Shown one piece after another: positions 1 to 7,451 of a stretch of DNA of 20,996 bases. Each line of letters starts with the position of its first letter. Within the stretch, counting starts at the first letter, position 1. Both the position numbers and the translations under genes were made by a program. Source of the stretch: an uncultured Eubacteriales bacterium (GTDB lineage: Bacteria; Bacillota; Clostridia; Peptostreptococcales; Anaerovoracaceae); assembly GCA_902765035.1 (NCBI GenBank), contig CACWYF010000001.1, forward strand, positions 1 through 20,996. Reading direction: 5' to 3'. Below the pieces are notes generated by a model, which saw nothing but the letters and a program-made list of their open reading frames with translations, had not been told where the DNA came from and made no database searches.

Positions 1-93
1 GCGATTTGAACCTTGGGAGTCGCTACGGGGTTCGTCGTTGGCTACGCCCCTTGTGGACTTTCACCACAGACTGACGGCATGCCCGTCATACAC
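1..93 (-). mobile_element. 5' end of a probable group IIC intron (runs off the window)
   Basis: Read on the minus strand from 93 down to 1, the sequence begins GTGTATGACGGGCATGCC, continues CAGTCTGTGGTGAAAGTCC, and leaves the window. This matches the layout at the 5' end of class C bacterial group II introns as I remember it: GTGYG start, GGCATG, then CAGTCT and GGTGARAGTCC. The start lies directly after the T-run of a Rho-independent terminator, which is the known target of class C introns. Only domain I sequence is visible; the reverse transcriptase and domains V/VI would lie outside. The fifth base is A rather than the usual G. Identification is by remembered pattern, not alignment. Confidence 0.58.
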
Positions 94-127
94 GAAAAAG
101 CACACGGCCTGCTGCCGCAGACCGTGT
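94..127 (-). terminator. Rho-independent terminator of the nitrogenase-like operon
   Basis: On the minus strand ACACGG (127-122 side) pairs with CCGTGT (107-102), with an inner GCAG/CTGC helix. The T-run GCTTTTTC follows at 101-94. It lies 66 bases past the stop codon of the substrate-binding protein gene. The probable intron starts at the next base. Confidence 0.82.
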
Positions 128-192
128 ACTGTGTTCTGTCGTTACGCTGCCTCATTATGCAGAAAGAGTCCTCTCCGTCAGAGGCCGGTTTT

Positions 193-1350
193 TTACTGAT
201 AAGCAAATCCACCGCCTGCGCTCTGCGCCGGTTCGAAGATCGACTGAGCCTGCTCATCTGTCAGCTCAATGCCGAATACATCCTTGTAATAGGTCTTTGC
301 TTCACTTATTACATCGATGTCTTCGAATTTCTCAGGATATGCCGTCTTGGCCATCCAGAGGAGTGTTACAGGACAGTCCACGCCCGGAGTGTAGCTTCTG
401 TACATTCCCAGAGGCATCTTGTATACGTTCTTGTCCTGTACGGCCCTGACTGCACTCCAGTCATAACCTTCTACTGTATTGTTGTAGAGATCGTCAGGAT
501 AATATGTGTTGAAATTGGTCATGAAGATGAGGTCAGGATTCCATGAGTATACCTGCTCCATGTTTACAGCTACGGAGTTGTCAGTGCTTAGTTCCTGCGC
601 AACGTTCTTAGCTCCGATGGCATCAGCCCACCACTGACCGAAGAACTGCTGTCCGGAGGTCAGAAGTGTCGTGTCGCTGTACTGGAAGAGGAAGAACGCA
701 TTTGCCCTCTCTTTATCAGGGATATCCTTGACTCTGTCCTGAACAAGGCTGTACATCTCCTCGGACTTAGTCCTGCAGAGCTCTGCCTTGTCGCTTTCAG
801 GGAACATCTGGCTCAGAAGGTCGATCCAGTTGTTCAGAGTCTCGATGCAGTTGTAATCCCACTTGTTTACTGAAATAGCTACTGCTGCAAATCCTGCGTC
901 TTTCAGCTGGTCGCCGAGCTCAGGGCTCGATGCGCTGTAGAATACTACGTCAGGCTCAAGAGCTGCGAGCTCCTCCATGTTTACGTTAGTGCCGTCTATA
1001 TATCCTGTCTCCGCTTTGAGTATCTCAGGATAGAGCTGCCCCAGCAGCCCGTTCTGTGCGGCCGTCCTGCTCGGTTCAGGCATGCCTACGATCTTGTCGG
1101 CTGAATCGAAGAATACAGCCAGAACGCTCGGCAGCGGGAAGATGTCGCATACAGCGATCTTATCGATCTCGGCAGGCACTTCCACCTGATTGTCTGCGTG
1201 GTCAGTCACAGTGATGACGTCAGGGCTGGCTGCTTCCTCAGAATCTCCTGAAGAGCCGCAGGCAGCAAGTGACATCATGGTCATTGCAAGAGCCAGCATG
1301 AGCACTAACAGTTTTGTCGTCTTCTTACTCAGAAAGCTTGCTTTCTTCAT
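193..1350 (-). CDS. ABC importer substrate-binding lipoprotein, FepB/BtuF-like (cluster-associated)
   Basis: A 385-residue periplasmic-binding-type lipoprotein. I chose the ATG at 1350 because AAGGAGG lies 8 bases upstream; an in-frame ATG at 1389 has no such site. The signal peptide starts MKKASF, has a hydrophobic stretch, and ends at a LAAC lipobox (Cys31), so it should be anchored outside the membrane. The mature part follows the class III (helical-hinge) pattern for siderophores, haem, cobalamin and metal chelates: a TDHADNQVEVP opening, EELAALEPDVVFYSAS, and a second lobe with WNPDLIFMTNFN. It is the last gene before the terminator and supplies the missing receptor for the FecCD-type permease and ATPase of the same operon. 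Its place after two reductase subunits suggests it serves the same substrate. The ligand cannot be read from sequence; aromatic residues are plentiful (YNCIETLNNW, QQFFGQWW). Confidence 0.88.
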   Translation of the reverse strand: MKKASFLSKKTTKLLVLMLALAMTMMSLAACGSSGDSEEAASPDVITVTDHADNQVEVPAEIDKIAVCDIFPLPSVLAVFFDSADKIVGMPEPSRTAAQNGLLGQLYPEILKAETGYIDGTNVNMEELAALEPDVVFYSASSPELGDQLKDAGFAAVAISVNKWDYNCIETLNNWIDLLSQMFPESDKAELCRTKSEEMYSLVQDRVKDIPDKERANAFFLFQYSDTTLLTSGQQFFGQWWADAIGAKNVAQELSTDNSVAVNMEQVYSWNPDLIFMTNFNTYYPDDLYNNTVEGYDWSAVRAVQDKNVYKMPLGMYRSYTPGVDCPVTLLWMAKTAYPEKFEDIDVISEAKTYYKDVFGIELTDEQAQSIFEPAQSAGGGFAYQ

Positions 1351-1438
1351 AGTCAGAGCCTCCTTAAGTTCAGTTGTTTCGGCCGGCATGCAGTACCGGT
1401 CATCCCGGGGTGGTAACTTATGTAGATGTAGATGGTAA

Positions 1439-2689
1439 TCAGAACTGATTCAGGATCAGTCCCGGATCCTTGACAAGGTCAGGTATGTCGTCCCTGTATA
1501 TCCTGCCTGAGAATGCTTCTGACGGCAGCGGTATGAATTTGGCGCTGTCAGGGCAGATCGGCTTGTACAGAGGGTCCGCGATGATGTATGAGGCCTCTGC
1601 AAGCTCAGGAATGATGTCATCCTCATCCGTCGTCATCTTGTCCCACTCTCTGAGTATGCCCTCAGGGCACTCAGTAGCACAGAGCACCTTGGTCTTGTGT
1701 CCTGTCTCGAATCTTATGGAGTTCGCAAGTGAAAAATTCATGACGCCCTCGCCGATAAGTACAACCATGTCATCCTTGACGACAGGGTCCAGATCATTCG
1801 GATGTATCTTGAGCCTGGTAAGACCCGCTCTCTCGTTTGCCGTTCCTGCGGTCCTGAACCTGCGGTACTCCCTCGCAGCCTTGAGAAGCGCATCCTCCAG
1901 AAGATCGCTCTGCTTTGGCCCTATAGGCAGTCCGATGACGCTCGGTATGGCGAACTTTCTGTACATGGCTTTGGCCGCTCCGAGACCGGTACCGGAAACT
2001 ACGAGATTCACCTCGGCCTCCGATGCCCTTCCGAGCTCCTCAAGATCGCTTCCCATAGCGAACCTGGAGCCTACTATGAATCCTCTGCCAGTAAGCCATT
2101 TCTCGATGGACTGGACCTGTCCGTTGACAGAGTAGTCGAGCGGTGTCAGTCCGAGGATGTTCACCTTGTACGGGACCTCCTCATCAGACTTTTCCACTTC
2201 GTCGAGTTTTTCCTCTATCCATGCATCGCCCGGGTCATCTATGAGTTTAGTGACCAGTCTCTCAAGCGCCATGGATGCACCGTGAACGTATGTGTTCATT
2301 CCTGTGGTCGGGAAACCGAATGTCGGTATGCCCGTCCTCTTTTCGATCACTTCCGCGACCGCATCGAAGTCAAATCCGATCATCGCCGGTATCGGTGTTC
2401 CGGCTATCGCAATGAACTTCGGATGCATCTCCTCCGCTGCATAGCAGATATCTTCGATCAGTTTCTCATCGTCGCCCATGATGGCTTCCATCTCGCTGAT
2501 CCCCGAGATGTATACCATGCTGTCCATGTCGTACCAGCGCGGTTCGTCGTGAGTCGTGTAAGTTGAGTTGCAGCCTGATGCGTCATGCATTACAGTCATG
2601 CCCCCAAGTTCAAAAAGTGCAGAGCAGACTCCCATCACATCAGCTGAGTAAGTAGAAATAATCCTTGCTGTCTGTTTCATTTCCTTCAC
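1439..2689 (-). CDS. Nitrogenase component 1-like subunit (NifK/BchB-position)
   Basis: A 416-residue Oxidored_nitro family protein (Pfam PF00148), expected to be one half of the catalytic component that takes electrons from the NifH-like partner. The N-terminal part has the family's cluster-binding layout: GVCSALFELGG, then MHDASGC (Cys40, matching the HGPxGC motif of NifD/NifK), then CYAAEEM (Cys82). The usual GTC(P/T) motif reads AGTPIPAMIGFD, without the cysteine. The position of the first P-cluster cysteine seems to be Tyr/Ser (residues 14-15). At about 410-420 residues it is shorter than NifK (about 520) and closer in length to BchN/BchB-type proteins. I see no counterparts of the FeMo-cofactor Cys and His ligands. 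The start is GTG at 2689; an ATG at 2680 behind GGTGA is an equally good choice. It follows the other subunit gene by 99 bases. Nitrogen fixation is unlikely, as no nifENB or Mo genes are present. Confidence 0.86.
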   Translation of the reverse strand: MKEMKQTARIISTYSADVMGVCSALFELGGMTVMHDASGCNSTYTTHDEPRWYDMDSMVYISGISEMEAIMGDDEKLIEDICYAAEEMHPKFIAIAGTPIPAMIGFDFDAVAEVIEKRTGIPTFGFPTTGMNTYVHGASMALERLVTKLIDDPGDAWIEEKLDEVEKSDEEVPYKVNILGLTPLDYSVNGQVQSIEKWLTGRGFIVGSRFAMGSDLEELGRASEAEVNLVVSGTGLGAAKAMYRKFAIPSVIGLPIGPKQSDLLEDALLKAAREYRRFRTAGTANERAGLTRLKIHPNDLDPVVKDDMVVLIGEGVMNFSLANSIRFETGHKTKVLCATECPEGILREWDKMTTDEDDIIPELAEASYIIADPLYKPICPDSAKFIPLPSEAFSGRIYRDDIPDLVKDPGLILNQF

Positions 2690-2714
2690 CCGTCTTTGCC
2701 TGAAATCTCCATCC

Positions 2715-2774
2715 TGTTTATAAACACATAATATATTTATTACCCGACGCCCCTCTACCAGCCGGTTTACAAAC
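2715..2774. promoter_or_regulatory. Two GTTTAYAAAC elements between the reductase subunit genes
   Basis: The 99-base gap between the two component 1-like genes is AT-rich. It holds a perfect 12-base palindrome TGTTTATAAACA (2715-2726) and a near copy GTTTACAAAC (2765-2774). They might bind a regulator or surround an internal start. I see no convincing -35/-10 pair, so this is a weak call. Confidence 0.22.
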
Positions 2775-2788
2775 TTATACTGTCGGCC

Positions 2789-4255
2789 TTATCTTGCGCA
2801 TATATCGCATCCCAGGCCCTTGATCTGAACAAGCTCACGCATGTTCTTCCTGTTAATGAAAGCGTCGCGCATCAGCTCAAGCGTATGAGTCACCGCCTCG
2901 TATCCGAGCATGCCTCCGCCTTCGACAACATTTACAAAGTTGTCAGTATTCTCAAAATATGCAGCCTTCTGTCCTATGGCAAGCACTCTGCAGGCCTCTT
3001 CCTGTCCTGCGGTCTGCTTAGCTGCTGTCTCAGCATTCGCCGTTGCAGCTCCCGCATTCTCAGTTGCTGCGAACCTCATCGCAGCATGTACTGTTGGATG
3101 CAGCATCAGCTCAGGAAACTTCTCCCTGAGGATCTCATAGTCAGGTCTGTCCGCTCCCGGGATCCCGTCAAGGTATACCTTGGTCACATTTAATCCGTTC
3201 TCCAGAAGCAGCCTTGCAAGACCGAGCGGTCTCGGGCAAAACGTATAATCTATCGTCACAGGGGTGTCTCCGATGAGAGCGAGCGTTTTGTCAAGCTCCC
3301 TGCGGATGTCTATTCTTCCCTGCTCTGTTATCTCAGTAACGGCAGCCCTTACCGCAGCCTCTCTTGCAGAAGCCTTCTCAGCATCCCCGCCGTTCTCTGC
3401 ATCACACGTAACGGATATGAGTGTATCCGCGAGTTTTGCCAGCTCCTCATCGATCTCATCGGGATCATAGCTGAACTTCATGTAGTGATGTCTGCCGCCG
3501 AGGCGCTCTTCAAGCATGTCCCCGCCTGCCGCCGCATCAGGATTGTACGATACGTACACTGAGCTCTCCGCCATCTCCTGATACTCATCATAGTCCCTGC
3601 ACGAAGTTATCTCGTGCACTTTGAGTCCTGCTGCCCTGAAGACCTTCATTATGTCGCTGTCCTTCTGAGTCGGCAGGTCGTTTCCGATTATTGCGACTGC
3701 ATCCCTGTTTATCTTCCTCTCATGAAGCAGCATGTACAGCCTTGACCTCATCAGTTGGTCAGGCGTCAGGCCGCTCTTTCTCATGATCGGATTCATGTAG
3801 CAGTCGGTAAAGTCTATGTCCGGGAACCTCTCTCTGAGCTTTGCGTATATCATGTCGAGGTCCACGCCCGTGAAGTGGTGGACGCAGCTCGTGTATACGA
3901 GGACTGCAGGAGGTCTCCCGGGGAGTTTTCCAATTATATCCGAGACTCCCTCGATGACGAGGTCTTCCATGTCACCGTCGAGGAGGTTGTGCTCTCTTAC
4001 CGCAACCGTGGAGAACCGGTCCGTAAGGCACATCTCAGCTGCTGTGAGGATGACGCCTCTGAGGCAGCCTGCAGCGCACACGAATATCTCATGTGCCTCA
4101 GGTATGAGCATCCCCGTGTGGACGATGTTCCATGTCCCGCGCGCAGGTGATGAATATTCAAGTCCTGACCTGAAAGGTGCGGGGAACGATGCATCTGCTA
4201 TCCGTACTCCCGGTATCCTTACAGGTCCGTTGTTTCCGTTTATTCTCTTAAGCAT
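2789..4255 (-). CDS. Nitrogenase component 1-like subunit (NifD/BchN-position)
   Basis: A 488-residue Oxidored_nitro family protein, the likely partner of the product of 1439-2689. Near the N-terminus GLEYSSPARGTWNIVHTGML leads to IFVCAAGC (Cys60, Cys64), in the place of the HGPxGC cluster motif. It continues CLTDRFS (Cys76) and YTSCVHHFTG (Cys124), matching the third cluster cysteine of the family, and DCYMNPIMRK (Cys152). The middle has Rossmann-like segments (VAIIGNDLP, SSVYVSYNP), and the C-terminus ends GLGCDICAR, adding a CxxC. An Ala/Thr/Glu-rich low-complexity insert lies at about residues 399-425. With the NifH-like gene 55 bases upstream, the three make a DPOR/nitrogenase-style two-component reductase. 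FeMo-cofactor ligands are not evident, so a ring or small-molecule reduction is likelier than N2 reduction. The start ATG at 4255 has only a weak GAGA site. Confidence 0.86.
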   Translation of the reverse strand: MLKRINGNNGPVRIPGVRIADASFPAPFRSGLEYSSPARGTWNIVHTGMLIPEAHEIFVCAAGCLRGVILTAAEMCLTDRFSTVAVREHNLLDGDMEDLVIEGVSDIIGKLPGRPPAVLVYTSCVHHFTGVDLDMIYAKLRERFPDIDFTDCYMNPIMRKSGLTPDQLMRSRLYMLLHERKINRDAVAIIGNDLPTQKDSDIMKVFRAAGLKVHEITSCRDYDEYQEMAESSVYVSYNPDAAAGGDMLEERLGGRHHYMKFSYDPDEIDEELAKLADTLISVTCDAENGGDAEKASAREAAVRAAVTEITEQGRIDIRRELDKTLALIGDTPVTIDYTFCPRPLGLARLLLENGLNVTKVYLDGIPGADRPDYEILREKFPELMLHPTVHAAMRFAATENAGAATANAETAAKQTAGQEEACRVLAIGQKAAYFENTDNFVNVVEGGGMLGYEAVTHTLELMRDAFINRKNMRELVQIKGLGCDICAR

Positions 4256-4310
4256 TATTTCTCTGTATCCGTATTATGTGATCAGCTGCGTCCTGTTCCG
4301 CAGATTTCGA

Positions 4311-5075
4311 TCAGCAGCGTTTTATTCCGCAGATCTCTATCAGCTTCTTCGCCAGTGTCCTGTACTCGTCCGCCATTGCGCTCTCAGGGAAGGCCTCTAT
4401 GACTGTCTTGCCGAGGTCCTCAGCATCAGTGACGGTCTCGCTTCTCGTGAGCTCTCCTATGACTTCCGAGTCAATGTCCGATGCAAGCTCTGCCACCTTG
4501 GCATCCTCGTCCCTTACGTCCCTGTGGTTGAGGATGATGCCTCCGAGGCTTGCGTATCCCCTGTCCTTGAATCCGTCGAGTGCGACTGCAATGTTGGCAG
4601 CTGCGTGTATCGCCATGTTCTCACCGGAGGTGATCACGAATACCTTGTCGGCATATCCGCCTCTCATCGGCATCGAGAATCCCCCGCAGACCACGTCGCC
4701 GAGGACATCGTATATGACGACATCCGGCTTATATACGTTGTAGGCTCCCTTCTCCTTCAGCTTCTCAAGTGCTGCGATGATGCCTCTGCCAGCGCATCCG
4801 AGTCCCGGTGTAGGGCCGCCGGCCTCAACGCATATGACTCCGCCGTACCCCTCGTGCACCATGTCCTCAAGTGCAAAATCGTTCTTGTGTTCGCGCACGA
4901 GCTCGAGTACGGTCGCGATGCTGCCCTTGCCGTGAAGGCTCGATGTCGAGTCGGCCTTAGGGTCGCAGCCTATCTGCATGACCCTGTAACCCATGTCCGC
5001 AAGCGCTGCAGACACATTGGATACTGTAGTCGACTTTCCGATGCCGCCTTTTCCGTATACTGCTATTTTTACCAT
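4311..5075 (-). CDS. NifH/BchL-like Fe protein (ATP-dependent reductase)
   Basis: A 254-residue Fe protein homologue that should carry a 4Fe-4S cluster between two subunits and pass electrons to the component 1-like proteins on ATP hydrolysis. The P-loop GKGGIGKST is at residues 8-16, and the switch and Mg-binding segment is GCDPKADST (37-44). The two cluster cysteines are clear: Cys94 in [14 protein letters not shown] and Cys130 in [14 protein letters not shown]. Arg97 corresponds to the arginine that DraT ADP-ribosylates in NifH. It is shorter than NifH (about 290 residues), and its C-terminus ends IKRC. GAGGAG lies 11 bases before the ATG, slightly far. It sits between the importer ATPase (57-base gap) and the component 1-like genes. 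Family membership is secure; the physiological substrate is not. Alternatives in the superfamily are BchL, CfbC and the methylthio-alkane reductase Fe protein. Confidence 0.93.
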   Translation of the reverse strand: MVKIAVYGKGGIGKSTTVSNVSAALADMGYRVMQIGCDPKADSTSSLHGKGSIATVLELVREHKNDFALEDMVHEGYGGVICVEAGGPTPGLGCAGRGIIAALEKLKEKGAYNVYKPDVVIYDVLGDVVCGGFSMPMRGGYADKVFVITSGENMAIHAAANIAVALDGFKDRGYASLGGIILNHRDVRDEDAKVAELASDIDSEVIGELTRSETVTDAEDLGKTVIEAFPESAMADEYRTLAKKLIEICGIKRC

Positions 5076-5132
5076 TCTATCTGATTCTCCTCTTCCCGGA
5101 AGCTATTCGGTCCGTTATCCGGAACCGGCGTA

Positions 5133-6209
5133 TCACTCTCCGGCATATGTGGTCTTGACGCTGATCCCCGGGATCAGGCTCAGACTGTGGCTGAGCGCGC
5201 CGATCTCCGGTCCGGCGCCGTCGAGCGTTATGTTGATTATGTACAGTCCCCTGCCCCTGTGCGGAAGACCCATTCTTCCGATGAGCAGATGGTTGTATTC
5301 ATGCAGCAGGCTGTTCACCTTATCAGCCGTCGCATTGTCCTTCATTATTATGGATACCGAGGCGATGCAGCTTTCATCACTACTGCCGGCTTCGTCAGTG
5401 CCTCTTGCCTGTGCCGTTTTAACTATGCTGAGAGGCATCACATTCTTCAGCACGCTTTCTGCGGTCTCTATCTCTCCGATGACCGCATTCACGCCGAACG
5501 CCCTCCGGATATTATCCTCTGTCACTATCTCAGGCGTGCTGCCCGAGATGCATCCGCCGCCCTTGTTCAGGATCAGCGACCGGTGAGCTCTCTGAAGAGC
5601 ATGGGCAGGGTAATGCGTATTGAACACGCATGCCACCCCGTCAGCTGCGAGCGAGGATATTGTATCCAGCACGACCAGCTGGTTCCTGAAGTCAAGATTG
5701 GATTCAGGCTCGTCAAGCACGAGTATCTCAGGCTCTGACGCCATGGCCCTGGCGATGAGCACCATCTGCAGCTCGCCTCCGCTTATCGCATAGGACTGCT
5801 TGTCGGCAAGATCCAGTATCCCGAGCTGCCTCATCACATCCTCAGCCTTCTCCATGTCCCCGGCAGAAGGCGATGAGAATGTCCCGATACGGCTGCTCCT
5901 TCCGAGCAAAACGGTCTGGAATGCCGTGTATGAAGATGCTGCTGACTTGGCCTGAGGCACATACGCCATGCGGCTCCACAGCTTTCTCGCCGGCATGCTG
6001 TGTATGTCCTCACCGTCAAGAAGGCTCCTGCCGCTGTCCCACCGCAGCATGTCCATCATGCACCGGAGAAGAGTCGTTTTGCCCGCACCGTTAGGCCCGA
6101 GCACGGCCAGTATCTCGCCTGCATTTACTTCAAAATTTATATTATCCAGGATCTGCGGACCTCCACGGTACGCAAATGATCCGTTTTCTACCTTCAGTAA
6201 TGGACTCAT
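5133..6209 (-). CDS. FecE/BtuD-type ABC ATPase fused to a C-terminal TM1266-like domain
   Basis: A 358-residue protein with two parts. Residues 1 to about 255 are an importer ATPase of the Fe-chelate/cobalamin class: Walker A GPNGAGKT (38-45), signature SGGEL (143-147), Walker B ILVLDEP (162-168) and switch His199. After a linker rich in small residues (about 258-278), residues 279-357 resemble the 81-residue protein at 7452-7697. Shared are LLHEY, the GRMG-P-R block, II-I-LD/ID and a final K-TYA. That family (iron-only hydrogenase system regulator, TM1266-like) has a ferredoxin/ACT-like fold. Such a tail on an ATPase may act as a ligand-sensing regulatory domain; that is inference. I start at ATG 6209: GGAGG lies 9 bases upstream and the ATG overlaps the permease stop as ATGA. 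The open frame extends further upstream, but there it only overlaps the permease gene. Confidence 0.9.
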   Translation of the reverse strand: MSPLLKVENGSFAYRGGPQILDNINFEVNAGEILAVLGPNGAGKTTLLRCMMDMLRWDSGRSLLDGEDIHSMPARKLWSRMAYVPQAKSAASSYTAFQTVLLGRSSRIGTFSSPSAGDMEKAEDVMRQLGILDLADKQSYAISGGELQMVLIARAMASEPEILVLDEPESNLDFRNQLVVLDTISSLAADGVACVFNTHYPAHALQRAHRSLILNKGGGCISGSTPEIVTEDNIRRAFGVNAVIGEIETAESVLKNVMPLSIVKTAQARGTDEAGSSDESCIASVSIIMKDNATADKVNSLLHEYNHLLIGRMGLPHRGRGLYIINITLDGAGPEIGALSHSLSLIPGISVKTTYAGE

Positions 6210-7222
6210 ATACGCCACCCTCCGCTTCTTCTCATCAGCATTATGAAGAATGGCGCTCCTATGGTCGCCGTGAATATCGATACAGGTATCTCGGCAGCGG
6301 ATATGCTCCTCGCGAGCGTGTCCACGGCTATCATGAACACCGCGCCCAGGCTGACCGATGAAGGGATCAGCGCGAGGTGATTGCTGCCGAATTTCATCCT
6401 GCACATGTGAGGTATCAGGAGGCCTACCCAGCCTACCTGACCGCACATCGAGACGCACGATGCGGTTATCGCCGTAGCCGCTATGACAGTCACCGTTCGC
6501 AACGCTTTGATGTTGGTCCCCGATGCCTTTGCCTCATCGTCGGACAGAGGCAGCAGGTTCATCCTCCAGCGGATCAGGAAAAACAACAGTATTCCGGCTA
6601 TGATCACCGGTGCTCCGAGCGACAGCGTGCGGAAGCTCGCCTTGTCGAGTCCTCCCATCAGCCAGTATGTGATGGCAGGAAGCTGCGACTCCTCGTCCGC
6701 TACATATTTGATGAGTGATACCAGTGCCGAGAAAAGTGATCCTATCATGATTCCCGACAGGACTATATAACTGAGTCCGCCGCGGTCCTTGCCTGACCCC
6801 GCAAGCCATGTCAGCGTGACGGCAAGTCCGCCCATGGCGAGCCCGGTGATCTGGACTCCGACGAGATCGAACCCAAGAAGTATGCCGAGCGCGGCCCCGA
6901 AGCTCGCTCCGCTCGCCACGCCGAGCGTGTCCGGTGTCGCCAGCGGGTTGGCGAACAGACTCTGAAAAGCACATCCCGACACCGACAGGCCCGCGCCCAC
7001 GAGCGCCGCCAGCACTATCCTCGGCAGCCTCAGCTGCATGACAGTCTTCTCGATGAGCTGGCTCGATACATGCCCTCCGGTCATCCTTGTTCTGAGGACG
7101 TCAAGCACCTCGCCCGGAGATATGCTCATCCTGCCTATCCCGAGGGCAATCAGGGCTGCAATGAATGGCAGCACTATCAGTATTATTATCCATATGACCG
7201 GCAGCTTACCGTCCCTACTCAT
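6206..7222 (-). CDS. FecCD/BtuC-type ABC permease
   Basis: A 338-residue membrane protein with the hallmarks of the FecCD family: about ten hydrophobic helices, RLPRIVLAALVGAGLSVSGCAFQ followed by NPLATPDTLGVASGA near residues 67-105, and GWVGLLIPHM, the ATPase-contact region, near residue 270. These permeases work as homodimers to import iron chelates, haem, corrinoids or related compounds. Length is normal for the family. AAAGGTGAGG stands just before the ATG. It overlaps the ATPase gene by 4 bases (ATGA) and follows a hairpin with a T-run (7241-7278), so its expression may depend on read-through of that structure. The operon also supplies the binding protein (193-1350), making a complete importer. 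Confidence 0.92.
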   Translation of the reverse strand: MSRDGKLPVIWIIILIVLPFIAALIALGIGRMSISPGEVLDVLRTRMTGGHVSSQLIEKTVMQLRLPRIVLAALVGAGLSVSGCAFQSLFANPLATPDTLGVASGASFGAALGILLGFDLVGVQITGLAMGGLAVTLTWLAGSGKDRGGLSYIVLSGIMIGSLFSALVSLIKYVADEESQLPAITYWLMGGLDKASFRTLSLGAPVIIAGILLFFLIRWRMNLLPLSDDEAKASGTNIKALRTVTVIAATAITASCVSMCGQVGWVGLLIPHMCRMKFGSNHLALIPSSVSLGAVFMIAVDTLARSISAAEIPVSIFTATIGAPFFIMLMRRSGGWRI

Positions 7223-7451
7223 TCCTCACCTTTCAAGGTATAAAAAGCGCCCTTCCCCCTTGTACGGGAGCTGGGCGTTGTATACGAATATCTGAATGCC
7301 CGGCGCCGCCTGCGCCTGCATTCACTTTTAGAGTACCCGTGCACCGTACTTCAGCCTTACGGTCCGCACATGCACGCAGCATGCTCCGCGAAGGTCTCGG
7401 CTTCAGAGAGATGACTGTGCGCAGGCTGTCTGCCTGCACAACGGTGGGATA
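7223..7451 (-). promoter_or_regulatory. Structured intergenic segment, possible leader or attenuator
   Basis: This 229-base gap sits inside the operon, between the small TM1266-like gene and the permease. No convincing gene is present; a 68-codon open frame lacks family features. On the minus strand it holds a hairpin from TGTGCAGGC / GCCTGCGCACA (near 7412-7440), GC-rich sequence with self-complementary GCATGC parts, and a terminator-like hairpin at its end. A stretch reading GAAGCCGAGACCT loosely recalls the B12 box of cobalamin riboswitches. I cannot assemble the rest of that fold, so no riboswitch class is claimed. Confidence 0.35.
7241..7278 (-). terminator. Intra-operon terminator-like hairpin
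   Basis: On the minus strand CGCCC then TCCC pairs with GGGGA and GGGCG, followed at once by CTTTTTA. The hairpin ends only 19 bases before the permease start codon. It could end most transcripts after the small gene, or act as a controlled attenuator for the importer and reductase genes. Confidence 0.68.

Noticed and set aside
1470..2135. Long plus-strand open frame of 221 codons
   Set aside because: It is antisense to the NifK-like gene, has no ribosome binding site, and its Ser/Pro-rich translation is typical of a reverse-strand shadow.
1439..5075. True nitrogen-fixing nitrogenase
   Set aside because: The subunits are short, lack the usual cofactor ligands, and no nifENB or molybdenum genes are present.
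3816..5084. Plus-strand open frame of 422 codons
   Set aside because: It is antisense to two convincing family genes (NifD-like and NifH-like) and shows no recognisable domain.
6210..6458. Upstream extension of the ATPase open frame
   Set aside because: It overlaps the permease gene and is not ATPase sequence; the ATG at 6209 has GGAGG and the ATGA overlap.
7233..7439. A 68-codon open frame in the intra-operon gap
   Set aside because: It has no ribosome binding site and no family features, and it crosses the terminator-like hairpin.
7300..7450. Cobalamin riboswitch
   Set aside because: Only GAAGCCGAGACCT resembles a B12 box; the other conserved parts could not be found, so it is kept only as an unclassified leader.
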